Notes: generated by a model not told the origin, from the letters alone. Shown: positions 1 to 9,358, counted from the first letter of the stretch. The stretch is DNA of 64,000 nt from Lutibacter sp. (GCA_002733665.1 NVWM01000004.1:1-64000); one strand, 5' to 3'. Made by a program: numbers and translations.

Positions 1-12
1 CTATAAATCAAA

Positions 13-44
13 AAACCTGAACAATAGTACTATTGTTCAGGTTT
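13..44 (-). terminator. Intrinsic terminator after the EEP-family gene
   Basis: A perfect 32-bp palindrome lies 37 bases after the stop codon of the minus-strand gene at 82-1062. Read on the minus strand the stem is followed by a run of six T. Both are what an intrinsic terminator needs. The plus strand also has a T-rich stretch after the stem, so it may work both ways. Confidence 0.85.
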
Positions 45-81
45 AAATTATTATTTTTAATCCTTTAATAATCTGTATCGA

Positions 82-1062
82 TTATTTAGGACGAGACATT
101 TTCTTCAAATACACATATACTGGAAAATGGTCGCTAAAACCCCCTTGATACCAAGGACCAATATATGTTCTAAAGGGTTTCCCTTTGTTTTTCCCTTTAA
201 AAACCTTCATAAAATCTCGATCAAAAACCTCTGCATATTTAAATGAGTGTTGGTCTTCTTTGGCTTTCTTAAAGTTTTTGGAAAAAATAATTTGGTCAAA
301 CAAATACCAATCATCCTTATATTTTAATGTTCCTTTTCCTTTGGAAACTATACTTTGCATAGGGTTGTAAAAGTCATCTTTAATTAAATTTTGAATACTA
401 TTATTGTTTGGGTTGTCGTTAAAATCTCCCATAACCACAATTTTCGCATTTTCATCTTCAAAGCGTATCTTATCTATGATTTCTCTATTCAATTCTGATG
501 CTTTTACGCGCTTATAATCTGACTCCTCAGTTCCTTGTCTACGTGAAGGCCAATGATTGACTAGTATATACATCAATTCTCCATTAAAGTTTCCTTTTAC
601 AAGCAAAACATCACGAGTAAAGTCTTGCTCTCCATCTTCATTTTCTATATAAAGTGAGAATCGTTCGGAATGTAATAACTCAAATAATTGCTTGTTGTAC
701 AACAATCCAACATCAATTCCTCTGTCATCCATAGAATCATAATGTACATAGTCATAATGAAATTTTTGTAGGTTTTTAGAACGAACTAGATCTTCTAAAA
801 CTTTTTTATTTTCAACTTCAGCAACACCAACAAGTACTGGAGGAACAAACGATTTCTCTGTTCCTAACTGTTTGATAACGTGACTCAACTTATTAATTTT
901 CTTAAAATATCTTTTTTTACTCCATTTCAATTTTCCTCCAGAAGTAAAATCATCATCAAACGTTTTTGGATCGTCAACAGTATCAAATAGATTTTCGAGG
1001 TTATAAAATGCAATTGTAAAAGCATTTTTACTTTTTTCTTTTGATTTAAAATATGAAAACAT
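82..1062 (-). CDS. Endonuclease/exonuclease/phosphatase family protein
   Basis: A 326-residue protein of the DNase I-like metallophosphoesterase fold. Visible motifs are FYNLENLFD near residues 19-27, the acidic GVAEVEN near 80 (metal-binding Glu), NHWPSRR near 170 (catalytic His), MGDFND near 211 and SDHFPVY near 311. This set fits the EEP superfamily, whose members cut nucleic acids or phosphoesters using Mg2+. No signal peptide is seen, so it is probably cytoplasmic. The substrate cannot be told from sequence. It starts at an ATG and stands alone, with a strong terminator downstream. It is distinct from the xth gene at 37723-38484, which shares the fold. Confidence 0.85.
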   Translation of the reverse strand: MFSYFKSKEKSKNAFTIAFYNLENLFDTVDDPKTFDDDFTSGGKLKWSKKRYFKKINKLSHVIKQLGTEKSFVPPVLVGVAEVENKKVLEDLVRSKNLQKFHYDYVHYDSMDDRGIDVGLLYNKQLFELLHSERFSLYIENEDGEQDFTRDVLLVKGNFNGELMYILVNHWPSRRQGTEESDYKRVKASELNREIIDKIRFEDENAKIVVMGDFNDNPNNNSIQNLIKDDFYNPMQSIVSKGKGTLKYKDDWYLFDQIIFSKNFKKAKEDQHSFKYAEVFDRDFMKVFKGKNKGKPFRTYIGPWYQGGFSDHFPVYVYLKKMSRPK

Positions 1063-1136
1063 AGAGATTATTTAAGAATCGAAAATACAAAATATATAAT
1101 AATCAGAATTTAAATTAATACGATTGTTAAATCGTT

Positions 1137-1240
1137 ACGTCATTGCAAACATTTCAACTTCGCTCAATCCAAGTTCCATAAAGTAATCTGTTTATAAAAA
1201 TAAGATTGCCACAGTCGTAAACTCCCTCGCAATGACACGT
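1137..1240. repeat. REP-like element with GTCATTGC/GCAATGAC ends
   Basis: The element starts with ACGTCATTGC and ends with GCAATGACACGT, an inverted pair. The right arm also carries GATTGCCACAGTCG followed by CTCCCTCGCAATGAC. I recall this type of arm from interspersed palindromes in Bacteroidota genomes. The left arm has diverged (CTTCGCTCAATCC in the middle). It ends in the same TGAC foot as the other palindromic families in this window. Confidence 0.6.
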
Positions 1241-1368
1241 TAATAAATCATCATGAAATTTGAGTGTCTTTTTAACCTAAACCTACGAGGTTTTAAAAAA
1301 CTCATAGGTTTTCACTAACAACATATTTTCTGTGGAGCTTATCACTTTGAACCTTTTCACTTTGAATC

Positions 1369-1398
1369 TTTGTCTCTTCACTCTTTTCCTTACCTTTG
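1369..1398 (+). promoter_or_regulatory. hflX promoter (-33 TTTG, -7 TACCTTTG)
   Basis: TTTG at 1369-1372, 18 bases, then TACCTTTG at 1391-1398. This fits the Bacteroidota sigma-ABfr consensus TTTG-N17-23-TAnnTTTG. The ATG at 1403 lies only four bases after the -7 box, so the transcript should be leaderless or nearly so. Confidence 0.7.
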
Positions 1399-1402
1399 TA
1401 AC

Positions 1403-2623
1403 ATGATTGATGAGAAAAAAGCAATATCAGAAAAAGCAGTTTTAATCGCTGTTATTTCACAGCAACAAAACGAAGAAAAAACCGAAGAATATTTAGATGA
1501 ACTAGAGTTCTTAACCACAACTGCTGGAGGAGTTTCTGTAAAACGATTTACTCAAAAGTTAGAAAAGCCACATCCAAAAACGTTTATTGGAACAGGAAAA
1601 CTAGAAGATGTACAACGTTATATTGAAAGTAATAACATCGGTACGGCAATTTTTGATGACGAACTTTCTCCTGCACAAATACGAAATATTGAAAAGGTGT
1701 TAGATTGTAAAATCTTAGACCGAACAAATTTAATTCTTGATATTTTCGCTCAGAGAGCACAGACAAGTTCTGCAAAAACACAAGTAGAATTAGCACAATG
1801 CCAATATTTATTACCACGTTTAACAAGACTTTGGACACACCTTGACAAGCAAAAAGGAGGTATTGGAATGCGTGGACCTGGTGAAACAGAGATAGAAACA
1901 GATAGACGTATTATACGTGATAAAATTACCGTTCTTAAAAAGAAATTACTAACCATTGATAAACAAATGGCTGTGCAACGTAAAAACCGTGGAAAAATGG
2001 TTCGTGTTGCTTTGGTTGGTTACACAAATGTAGGGAAGTCTACTTTGATGAATGTGGTGAGTAAAAGTGATGTTTTTGCCGAAAACAAACTCTTTGCAAC
2101 GCTAGACACAACTGTACGAAAAGTGGTTATTAAAAACATCCCTTTTTTATTGACTGATACAGTTGGTTTCATCAGAAAACTGCCAACACAATTGGTAGAA
2201 TCATTTAAATCTACACTTGATGAAGTTCGTGAAGCAGACTTATTGTTACATGTAGTTGATATATCACACACTAATTTTGAAGATCATATTGCATCAGTAA
2301 ATAAGATTCTAGAAGAAATAGATAGCCTAAACAAGCCTTATATTCTCGTTTTTAATAAGATTGATGCATACACTCACAAAACGATAGATGATGATGATAT
2401 AGCGACTGAAAAGACTAAAGAACACTTTTCTCTTGACGATTGGAAAAACACTTGGATGAATGAACTTGGTGAAAATTGTTTGTTTATATCAGCATTGGAA
2501 AAAGAAAATATGGAAGCCTTTCGTGAAAAGGTGTTTGAAGAGGTTAAAAAGATACATATTCGCCGTTTTCCATATAACGACTATTTGTATTATGAATACG
2601 ACAAAGATGGAAAAGAGTTGTAA
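1403..2623 (+). CDS. hflX: GTPase HflX
   Basis: A 406-residue HflX-family GTPase, known to bind the ribosome and help split or rescue stalled ribosomes. The N-terminal HflX domain is followed by a basic coiled region with the conserved GPGETEIE motif, then a G domain with G1 GYTNVGKST near residue 207, G3 DTVGF near 252 and G4 NKID near 319. The frame stays open upstream to a TTG at 1370, but that codon lies inside the -33 box. The ATG at 1403 sits right after a good -7 box, so I chose 1403. The gene is monocistronic and converges with the CNNM gene. Confidence 0.93.
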   Translation: MIDEKKAISEKAVLIAVISQQQNEEKTEEYLDELEFLTTTAGGVSVKRFTQKLEKPHPKTFIGTGKLEDVQRYIESNNIGTAIFDDELSPAQIRNIEKVLDCKILDRTNLILDIFAQRAQTSSAKTQVELAQCQYLLPRLTRLWTHLDKQKGGIGMRGPGETEIETDRRIIRDKITVLKKKLLTIDKQMAVQRKNRGKMVRVALVGYTNVGKSTLMNVVSKSDVFAENKLFATLDTTVRKVVIKNIPFLLTDTVGFIRKLPTQLVESFKSTLDEVREADLLLHVVDISHTNFEDHIASVNKILEEIDSLNKPYILVFNKIDAYTHKTIDDDDIATEKTKEHFSLDDWKNTWMNELGENCLFISALEKENMEAFREKVFEEVKKIHIRRFPYNDYLYYEYDKDGKEL

Positions 2624-2643
2624 AAATAATGAACTGTTAGAGA

Positions 2644-3735
2644 TTATTCATTCTCTGTAGTGTCGTCTAATAAACCTAGATTTTTAGCGCGTTTTTCCCA
2701 TTTTTTTCGTGCAAAACTTTGTAAATCAGCAATGTTATCGCTTTCATCCATAATTTCGAAACCTAATAAAGTTTCAATAACATCTTCTTGAGTTACCAAT
2801 CCACTTACAGAACCGTATTCATCAACTACCAATGCTAAATGTTCTCGTTTTTCAATTAGCGTTTCAAACAGAGTAGGAATAGACATATCACGGCTTGTTA
2901 CGGTTATTTCGCGTTTTATACTTTTTAATGTTTTATTCCCTTTATTTTCAACTAATGCAAGTAATAAATCATCTTTTAATATATATCCAGTAATATTATC
3001 TGAATTATTGGAATACAAGGGAATTCGAGAAAATCTAAAATTTTTATTACGTTCATAATACGCTTTGACTGTTTCAGTTTCATCAGCAATTACTAACACT
3101 GTACGAGGCGTCATAATATGTTTCGCTTTTACTTCTTTAAAGTTTAATAAATTACGAATAATAAGGCTCTCATTTTCTTGAAAAACACCTTCTTCTGTTG
3201 CAATTTCTGCCATTGTCGTAAAATCTTCACGGCTTAATATACTTTCTCCATGTGCTCCTTTACCTCCTATTAATTTAGTAGTAAGTTGTAAAAGCCATAA
3301 AATACCTGACCATTTCAACGGAAAAATAAGAATATTTAAGGCTTTTGCTGTGAAATTTGCTAAACTTTTCCAATAAGTTGCTCCAATTGTCTTGGGTATT
3401 ATTTCAGAAACTACTAAAATCAACAGCGTCATGATTGCAGAGACAATTCCGACCATATTTATACCTAAAACTTCAAATTTATACGGTAATTGTTCTGCTT
3501 GTACACCAACTAAAATTGCACCAACAGTATGTGCAATGGTATTCAGCGTTAATATTGCAATAAGAGGCTTGTCAACATCTTTTTTTAGTTCTTCTAACTC
3601 TGTTGCAAATGCTTTGCCTTCTTTCTTTTTCACATTGATAAATGTTGGAGATACACTTAACAATACCGCCTCTAGAATAGAACATAAGAATGAAAAAAAG
3701 ATTGAAACTGTAGCGTAAAGAATTAAGATTCCCAT
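2644..3735 (-). CDS. CNNM (DUF21) and CBS-pair membrane protein
   Basis: A 363-residue inner-membrane protein of the hemolysin C/CorC/CNNM type. The N-terminal DUF21 domain (about residues 1-170) has four hydrophobic segments and the polar EIIPKTIGA signature. A CBS-domain pair follows (about 190-330), with the typical VVDEYGSVSGLVTQEDVIE stretch. Relatives are linked to Mg2+ or Co2+ transport. The usual C-terminal CorC_HlyC domain is absent, so it resembles the shorter CNNM form. It is not obviously GldE, which carries the longer C-terminus. It starts at an ATG and is separated from atpG by a terminator. Confidence 0.85.
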   Translation of the reverse strand: MGILILYATVSIFFSFLCSILEAVLLSVSPTFINVKKKEGKAFATELEELKKDVDKPLIAILTLNTIAHTVGAILVGVQAEQLPYKFEVLGINMVGIVSAIMTLLILVVSEIIPKTIGATYWKSLANFTAKALNILIFPLKWSGILWLLQLTTKLIGGKGAHGESILSREDFTTMAEIATEEGVFQENESLIIRNLLNFKEVKAKHIMTPRTVLVIADETETVKAYYERNKNFRFSRIPLYSNNSDNITGYILKDDLLLALVENKGNKTLKSIKREITVTSRDMSIPTLFETLIEKREHLALVVDEYGSVSGLVTQEDVIETLLGFEIMDESDNIADLQSFARKKWEKRAKNLGLLDDTTENE

Positions 3736-3772
3736 TATTTATTTAAATTTAAGTAAAAGTACATAAAATAAA

Positions 3773-3798
3773 AAACCTCAAGAAAATTCTTGAGGTTT
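3773..3798 (-). terminator. Intrinsic terminator of the ATP synthase operon
   Basis: A stem of 11-12 bp (AAACCTCAAGAA with its complement) and a very short loop, followed on the minus strand by TTTTTTATTTT. It lies between the stop of atpG and the start of the CNNM gene, so it should end the atp transcript. Confidence 0.85.
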
Positions 3799-3839
3799 AT
3801 CATTTTTATATTATTGAAATTAGTTCCGTTTCTCTTCGC

Positions 3840-4700
3840 TTAATTCTTCAACGCTTCCGCTCCACCAACAATCTCAAGGATTTCGTTAGTAATTGCAGCT
3901 TGACGTGCTTTGTTGTAAGTTAATAACAAATCGTTACGTAAATCATTTGCGTTGTCTGTAGCCTTATGCATTGCAGTCATACGAGCACCATGTTCAGAAG
4001 CGTAAGAATCTCTTACTGCTTTGTACATTTGTGTTTTTAATGACTTAGGAATCAGTTGTAAAACGATCTCTGCTTTTGAAGGCTCATAAATATAATCTAT
4101 ATTTGTATTTGCTCCACCCTCTATCTTTTCAATTGGTAAAAATTGTTCAATCTGTACTATTTGAGTTGCTGCATTTTTAAATTGATTGTAAATAACTTCA
4201 ATTTTATCATATGTTCCAGCAAGATATAAATCCATTACTCTTTGAGCAATTTCCGCAACATTATCGAATGTTAAATTATCAAAAATGGTTGTGTTTCTTT
4301 CAATAACATTGAAATTTTTACCTAAAATATCTGCTCCTTTTTTTCCGATTGATAAAATTTCAACTTCTTTTCCAGCATAATTAGTAGCAATATGGTTTGT
4401 TGCTCCTTTAATTATTGATGAGTTAAAACCTCCACACAAACCTCTGTTTGAAGTAATTGCAACAATCAATACTTTTGAAACTTCACGCTCTTCAGCATAA
4501 GCTCCTCCAGCATTAACATCAACACTTGCGCTTAAACTTTGTAAAAGTTCTGTCAACTTTTCAGCATAAGGACGCATTTGAGTAATTGCATCTTGCGCCT
4601 TCTTTAACTTTGCAGCAGACACCATTTTCATAGCACTTGTAATCTGCATCGTTGAGCCGATAGATGTAATTCTGTTACGTATTTCTTTTAAATTTGCCAT
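3840..4700 (-). CDS. atpG: ATP synthase F1 subunit gamma
   Basis: A 286-residue central-stalk subunit that turns inside the alpha3beta3 ring. The N-terminus MANLKEIRNRI and the C-terminal helix with ARQAAITNEILEIVGGAEAL are the two coiled ends of gamma and match the family well. Length is normal. It is the last gene of the operon. Downstream, the partner genes atpD and atpC (beta, epsilon) are not found, and a terminator follows. The start is the ATG at 4700. The 89-base spacer to atpA is larger than other spacers in the operon and contains short repeated CAGT-rich words. Confidence 0.97.
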   Translation of the reverse strand: MANLKEIRNRITSIGSTMQITSAMKMVSAAKLKKAQDAITQMRPYAEKLTELLQSLSASVDVNAGGAYAEEREVSKVLIVAITSNRGLCGGFNSSIIKGATNHIATNYAGKEVEILSIGKKGADILGKNFNVIERNTTIFDNLTFDNVAEIAQRVMDLYLAGTYDKIEVIYNQFKNAATQIVQIEQFLPIEKIEGGANTNIDYIYEPSKAEIVLQLIPKSLKTQMYKAVRDSYASEHGARMTAMHKATDNANDLRNDLLLTYNKARQAAITNEILEIVGGAEALKN

Positions 4701-4789
4701 TCTTTTAAGTTTACAGTAAAACAGTATTCAGTATTCAGTCAGTTTTTCACTGCTAACTGTGGACTGAGAACTGAAGACTAATTTCCTAT
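4701..4789. repeat. CAGT-rich spacer between atpA and atpG
   Basis: The spacer holds repeated words on the theme CAGTATTCAGT, TCAGTCAGT, ACTGTGGACTGAGAACTGAAGACT. The word AGTATTCAGT recurs in reverse orientation at about 37698-37707. It has no coding character. It may be a decayed intergenic repeat or a processing site in the operon mRNA. Confidence 0.4.
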
Positions 4790-6367
4790 TTAACTATACT
4801 GTGCTGAAATTTCTTTAGCTGCATCAGTTAACACATCAGTAACATCGTCAGTTAATTTTCCCGCTTTTAGTGTATCTAACGTATCTCTATGTTTTAGATT
4901 TAAATACTCTAAATAGTTTACTTCAAATTCTTTTACTTTATTCACAGGAACATCTTTCAACAAATTTTTAGATCCTGCATAAATAATTGCTGCTTGATTT
5001 TCAACTGTTAAAGGGCTTGCTTGTGCTTGTTTCAAGATTTCAACATTACGTTGTCCTTTCGAAATTACATTCATAGTTGCTGCATCTAAATCAGAACCAA
5101 ACTTAGCAAACGCTTCTAATTCACGATACTGTGCTTGATCTAATTTTAATGTTCCAGATACTTTTTTCATTGATTTAATCTGTGCATTTCCACCAACACG
5201 AGATACAGAAATACCTACGTTAATTGCTGGACGAACACCTGAATTAAATAAATCTCCATCTAAGAAAATTTGTCCATCTGTAATTGAAATTACGTTAGTT
5301 GGAATATATGCTGATACATCTCCTGCTTGCGTTTCAATAATTGGCAATGCTGTTAATGATCCTCCTCCTTTTATTTTTCCTTTTAATGAATCAGGAACGT
5401 CATTCATTTCAGATGCAATCTTGTCATCGTTAATTATCTTTGCAGAACGCTCTAATAAACGAGAGTGAAGATAAAATACATCTCCTGGATATGCCTCACG
5501 TCCTGGAGGTCTTCTTAATAGTAATGATACTTCACGGTATGCAACTGCTTGTTTTGATAAATCATCAAAAACAATTAAAGCTGGACGACCAGTATCTCTA
5601 AAATATTCTCCAATTGCTGCTCCAGCCATTGGTGCATATACTTGCATTGGTGCTGGATCAGATGCGTTAGCTGCAACAATTGTTGTGTATGCTAATGCTC
5701 CTTTTTCTTCAAATAATGCTACAATTCCTGCAACAGTAGATGCTTTTTGACCGATGGCAACATATATACAATATACTGGCTCACCTGCATCATAAAATTC
5801 TTTTTGGTTGATAATCGTATCAATTGCAACAGTAGATTTTCCTGTTTGACGGTCACCAATAATCAACTCACGTTGTCCTCTACCAACTGGAATCATTGCA
5901 TCAATTGCTTTAATTCCTGTTTGCATTGGTTCAGTAACTGGCTCACGGTATATAACTCCTGGAGCTTTACGTTCTAATGGCATTTCAAAAGTTTCTCCTT
6001 GAATTGGTCCTTTACCATCAATTGGTTGACCAAGTGTATTTACAACACGTCCAACAATTCCTTCACCAACATTTAATGAAGCAATACGCTCAGTACGTTT
6101 TACTATAGATCCTTCTTTAACATCTAAGTAAGGTCCTAATAATACAACTCCTACATTGTCTTCTTCAAGATTCAAAACGATTCCTTCTAATCCATTTTCA
6201 AATTGAACTAACTCTCCGTATTGAACATTTGCAAGACCGTAAACACGTGCGATACCATCACCGATTTCTAATACTGTTCCTACTTCATCAAGAGATGCGC
6301 TTCCGTCAAATCCTGATAATTGTTGCTTTAAAATTGCTGATACTTCAGCTGGTTTAATTGATGCCAT
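4790..6367 (-). CDS. atpA: ATP synthase F1 subunit alpha
   Basis: A 525-residue non-catalytic nucleotide-binding subunit. The beta-barrel N-terminus carries [17 protein letters not shown]; the P-loop GDRQTGKST is near residue 170. Conserved [15 protein letters not shown] lies in the nucleotide-binding domain and a helical C-terminal domain follows. Length is slightly above the 500-515 typical elsewhere and usual for Bacteroidota. It lies 34 bases after atpH in the same operon. The start ATG at 6367 gives the standard N-terminus with the [13 protein letters not shown] delta-binding helix. Confidence 0.98.
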   Translation of the reverse strand: MASIKPAEVSAILKQQLSGFDGSASLDEVGTVLEIGDGIARVYGLANVQYGELVQFENGLEGIVLNLEEDNVGVVLLGPYLDVKEGSIVKRTERIASLNVGEGIVGRVVNTLGQPIDGKGPIQGETFEMPLERKAPGVIYREPVTEPMQTGIKAIDAMIPVGRGQRELIIGDRQTGKSTVAIDTIINQKEFYDAGEPVYCIYVAIGQKASTVAGIVALFEEKGALAYTTIVAANASDPAPMQVYAPMAGAAIGEYFRDTGRPALIVFDDLSKQAVAYREVSLLLRRPPGREAYPGDVFYLHSRLLERSAKIINDDKIASEMNDVPDSLKGKIKGGGSLTALPIIETQAGDVSAYIPTNVISITDGQIFLDGDLFNSGVRPAINVGISVSRVGGNAQIKSMKKVSGTLKLDQAQYRELEAFAKFGSDLDAATMNVISKGQRNVEILKQAQASPLTVENQAAIIYAGSKNLLKDVPVNKVKEFEVNYLEYLNLKHRDTLDTLKAGKLTDDVTDVLTDAAKEISAQYS

Positions 6368-6401
6368 TTTATTTATTTTTTAAAACTGCTATTCTTACTT
6401 A

Positions 6402-6938
6402 TTATGCGCTAAACTGTCTTTTGATGACATTTAACTTGTTTGAAATACTTGCGTCGTATTGAATATCTCCAACACGTAAAATAAACCCACCTAAAATGTC
6501 TGGATTTATAATATTTTCAAGTATTGCTTCTTTTCCTGTTAATTCTTTTACTTTTACTAAAACTGCTGCTTTTAAATCAGCGGTTAAAGGGATTGCTGTG
6601 GTTACTATAGCGACTTGCTTCCCTTTCATTGCATCATATAAAACAATATACTGTGATGCTACTGAACCAAATTCTGCAATTCTTTTATTGGTAACCAAAA
6701 TATTTATCAATCCTTTAGATGTAGCATTTAGTTTGCCATCAAAAATGGCTAATAATGCGCTTTTCTTTACATCAGATTTTATAATCGAACTATTTAAAAC
6801 AGTTTGCAACTCATCACTTTCAGTAATAGTTGCTTCAATTAATTGCATGTTGCTATACGTTTCGTCAGAAGAGTTTTGCTCTTGAGATAATTCTAAAATT
6901 GCTTTTGCGTATCGTATTGCTGCTCTATTATTACTCAT
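6402..6938 (-). CDS. atpH: ATP synthase F1 subunit delta
   Basis: A 178-residue OSCP/delta subunit that joins the top of F1 to the peripheral stalk. The N-terminal helical domain starts RAAIRYAKAILELSQEQ, and the C-terminal region carries the family signature DILGGFILRVGDIQYDASISNKLNVIK. Length is typical. It follows atpF after 10 bases and precedes atpA, the standard order. Confidence 0.95.
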   Translation of the reverse strand: MSNNRAAIRYAKAILELSQEQNSSDETYSNMQLIEATITESDELQTVLNSSIIKSDVKKSALLAIFDGKLNATSKGLINILVTNKRIAEFGSVASQYIVLYDAMKGKQVAIVTTAIPLTADLKAAVLVKVKELTGKEAILENIINPDILGGFILRVGDIQYDASISNKLNVIKRQFSA

Positions 6939-6948
6939 TGCTATTTTT

Positions 6949-7443
6949 TTAGCTGATTGTAACTTCGTTTAATAACTGCTCGATTAATTGCGATTGAGCG
7001 CTGTCATTTGCCAATTCTTTTCTCACAACTTTTTCTGCAATTCCAACTGATAATTCTGCAACTTGAGTTTTAATTTCTGCTATTGCTGCTTGTTTTTCAG
7101 ATTGTATTGCTGCTTGTGCTTGAGACATGATTTTAGTCGCTTCAGATTTTGCTTCCTCTTTAGCTTCATTAATCATTGCTTCTTTTATTTCACGAGCTTC
7201 TTTCATCATTGCTTCACGTTCTGCACGAGCTTCTTTTAAAATACGCTCATTATCTGCAGTTAAATTTTGCATTTCTTTACGTGCTTGATCTGCTGATGCT
7301 AATGCATTCTTGATTCCCTCTTCACGTTCACTTACTGCACCAAGAATTGGTTTCCATGCCATTTTCTTTAATAAGAAAAGTAAAATAAGAAACGTTACTG
7401 TAGTCCAAAAAATAAGTCCAATTGCAGGAGTAATTAATTCCAT
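6949..7443 (-). CDS. atpF: ATP synthase F0 subunit b
   Basis: A 164-residue peripheral-stalk subunit. One N-terminal membrane helix (about residues 5-27, then KKMAWKPIL) is followed by a long charged, alanine-rich coiled coil to the C-terminus. This is the normal b layout. It starts at the ATG 7443, 78 bases after atpE. That spacer is the longest in the F0 part and contains a hairpin with a U-run (7492-7512), which may lower transcription from here on. Confidence 0.95.
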   Translation of the reverse strand: MELITPAIGLIFWTTVTFLILLFLLKKMAWKPILGAVSEREEGIKNALASADQARKEMQNLTADNERILKEARAEREAMMKEAREIKEAMINEAKEEAKSEATKIMSQAQAAIQSEKQAAIAEIKTQVAELSVGIAEKVVRKELANDSAQSQLIEQLLNEVTIS

Positions 7444-7491
7444 CTTAATATTGTTTTATTATATAATTAATTTTTTTAATCATAAAAAGTA

Positions 7492-7512
7492 GGTGCAACC
7501 AACCGTTGCACC
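7492..7512 (-). terminator. Hairpin with U-run between atpE and atpF (possible attenuator)
   Basis: GGTGCAAC (7492-7499) pairs with GTTGCACC (7505-7512) across a 5-base loop. The stem can be extended by flanking AGTA/TACT pairs with one bulge. On the minus strand it is followed at once by TTTTT. This is intrinsic-terminator form inside an operon. It may end part of the transcripts after atpE or protect the atpB-atpE mRNA. Confidence 0.6.
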
Positions 7513-7521
7513 TTACTCTTT

Positions 7522-7731
<210 letters not shown>

Positions 7732-7748
7732 TTATTTTAAATTAATTA

Positions 7749-8870
7749 TTAGTGTTCTTCTTCTATCGCTGCACCTATATATAAAGATGTCAGCATTGTA
7801 AAAATATATGCTTGTATAGCAGTTACCAATATTTCGATAACGCTAATAAACAGTGTAAAGGCTACAGATACTGGTGCAACCCAAACGGACTTAAGCACAA
7901 ATATTAAACCTACTAAACTCAAAACTATAATGTGTCCTGCTGTAATGTTGGCAAACAAACGAATCATTAGTGAAACTGGTTTTACAAACATTCCAATTAC
8001 TTCAATTGGAGCAAGAAACAATTTCATTCCTACAGGAACGTCTGGCATCCAAAAGATGTGTTTCCAGTAATTTTTATTTCCACTCAACGTCACAACAATA
8101 AATACAATTACGGCTAAAGTAAATGTAAATGCTATATTACCACTTACATTCGCGGCAAATGGAAAGAATGGAATCAATCCAAAAATATTATTTAACCAAA
8201 CAAAGAAAAATATGGTTAATAATAATGGTATGTATTTTCTATAATGTTTTTCTCCAATATTTGGTATTGCTATCTCATCTCTAATAAAAATCACTAAAGG
8301 CTCTAAGAATTTTGCAATTCCTTTTGGCTCACCTGTTCCGTGTTTTTTATAAGAACGTCCGGCTGCACTAAACAATAACAATAAAATTGCAACTGATAAA
8401 AATAGTACAAAAACGTTTTTGGTGATAGAAAAATCTAATGGTTTTACATTTGTTGGGTGATGCTCTGCATCCATAGACAAAGTTCCATCAGCATTTGCTT
8501 GGTATATTTTTTCGTGAAATTTTACGAATTTTAATCCATTTTTCTCAACAACGTATGTTCCGTCATCATTATGGTGAAACTCACTTGACATAAAAGATGT
8601 CAAACCGTTTTCTGTCCATAGTATAATTGGTAAAGGAACTGTAAGTGCTTTAGGAAAATGGTCTTCGTTTTTTCCATAAACATGAAATTCATGAGCATCA
8701 CTAATATGATGCATAATCATACTTGTAATATCAAATTCTTCTTCGGTAGATTTGTGTGTTTCTTCTACTTCAAGTGAAGTGTTATGCTCTTGACTATACG
8801 CTATTCCATTAGATGGAATAAATAAAGTAAAACTTAAAACTAATATTTTAATAAAAGGCATTAATTTCAT
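7749..8870 (-). CDS. atpB: ATP synthase F0 subunit a
   Basis: About 373 residues; the stator channel subunit. A signal-like N-terminus (MKLMPFIKILVLSFTLF) is followed by a long His- and acid-rich region of about 120 residues predicted outside the membrane. Five to six membrane helices follow. The essential Arg is near residue 304 in SLMIRLFAN, in the helix facing the c ring. The long extension is common in Bacteroidota a subunits. The frame extends two codons upstream to a TTG at 8876. I prefer the ATG at 8870; an ATG at 8861 is also possible. It is the first gene after the operon promoter at 8910-8940. Confidence 0.93.
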   Translation of the reverse strand: MKLMPFIKILVLSFTLFIPSNGIAYSQEHNTSLEVEETHKSTEEEFDITSMIMHHISDAHEFHVYGKNEDHFPKALTVPLPIILWTENGLTSFMSSEFHHNDDGTYVVEKNGLKFVKFHEKIYQANADGTLSMDAEHHPTNVKPLDFSITKNVFVLFLSVAILLLLFSAAGRSYKKHGTGEPKGIAKFLEPLVIFIRDEIAIPNIGEKHYRKYIPLLLTIFFFVWLNNIFGLIPFFPFAANVSGNIAFTFTLAVIVFIVVTLSGNKNYWKHIFWMPDVPVGMKLFLAPIEVIGMFVKPVSLMIRLFANITAGHIIVLSLVGLIFVLKSVWVAPVSVAFTLFISVIEILVTAIQAYIFTMLTSLYIGAAIEEEH

Positions 8871-8909
8871 TCCCAATCTCTTTGATTTTTATTCTCTTAA
8901 AATATTTTG

Positions 8910-8940
8910 CAAATGTACATACATTTGTTTAATAAACAAA
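8910..8940 (-). promoter_or_regulatory. Promoter of the atpB-E-F-H-A-G operon
   Basis: On the minus strand TTTG (8940-8937), 19 bases, then TACATTTG (8917-8910). This is a full match to the Bacteroidota -33/-7 consensus. The predicted transcript would begin about 30 bases before the atpB ATG at 8870. It places the structural ATP synthase genes in a unit separate from the genes before them. Confidence 0.75.
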
Positions 8941-8953
8941 CGCTTTTTTATGT

Positions 8954-9358
8954 TCATTTCAATCTCTTAAATAATTTAATTATTAGGTAAATTTCAAAGA
9001 AAAGAAATAAGAAGTATGGAATGAAAAAATTGAATACTGTATAGTCTAAATTTGGTGTTTCTTTAAAAAACAATGGTAAGAAAAATAATACTGCAATTGC
9101 TGATTTCATAAGGCTTCCAACAGCAAACGTCGTGAAAATAGTGTCTGGTTTTTCAATTGCAGCTTTGATGATAAAATAAAACAATCCAACTAAAGAAAGA
9201 AATAGAAATAAATAAATAGTATAAATTGGATGATACAACTCTACATCCTTAAAAAAGAAGTGTTGAAAATATTTATGTAAACAATAGAGAATTATTGTAA
9301 AAATTAATGAGTTTTTTAAAATTTTTGACAATTGATAATTCAAAGAGTTTTTACTCAT
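8954..9358 (-). CDS. Small four-helix membrane protein in the AtpI position
   Basis: A 134-residue hydrophobic protein with four predicted membrane segments (about residues 15-30, 45-65, 75-97, 107-130). No catalytic motif is seen. It overlaps the AtpZ-like gene by 8 bases and ends just before the atpB promoter. In other bacteria this place is taken by AtpI (ATP synthase protein I), a four-helix protein helping c-ring assembly. That role is inferred from position, size and topology only; the sequence match is weak. Confidence 0.6.
   Translation of the reverse strand: MSKNSLNYQLSKILKNSLIFTIILYCLHKYFQHFFFKDVELYHPIYTIYLFLFLSLVGLFYFIIKAAIEKPDTIFTTFAVGSLMKSAIAVLFFLPLFFKETPNLDYTVFNFFIPYFLFLFFEIYLIIKLFKRLK

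Larger units (their letters stand above)
1063..1402. other. Intergenic region with one REP-like element
   Basis: A 340-base stretch between two divergently transcribed genes. It holds a degenerate palindromic element at 1137-1240 and, at its right end, the promoter of hflX. I see no open frame with coding character here. Confidence 0.6.

Noticed and set aside
1370-1402. Longer HflX start at a TTG
   Set aside because: The codon lies inside the -33 box of the promoter whose -7 box directly precedes the ATG at 1403.
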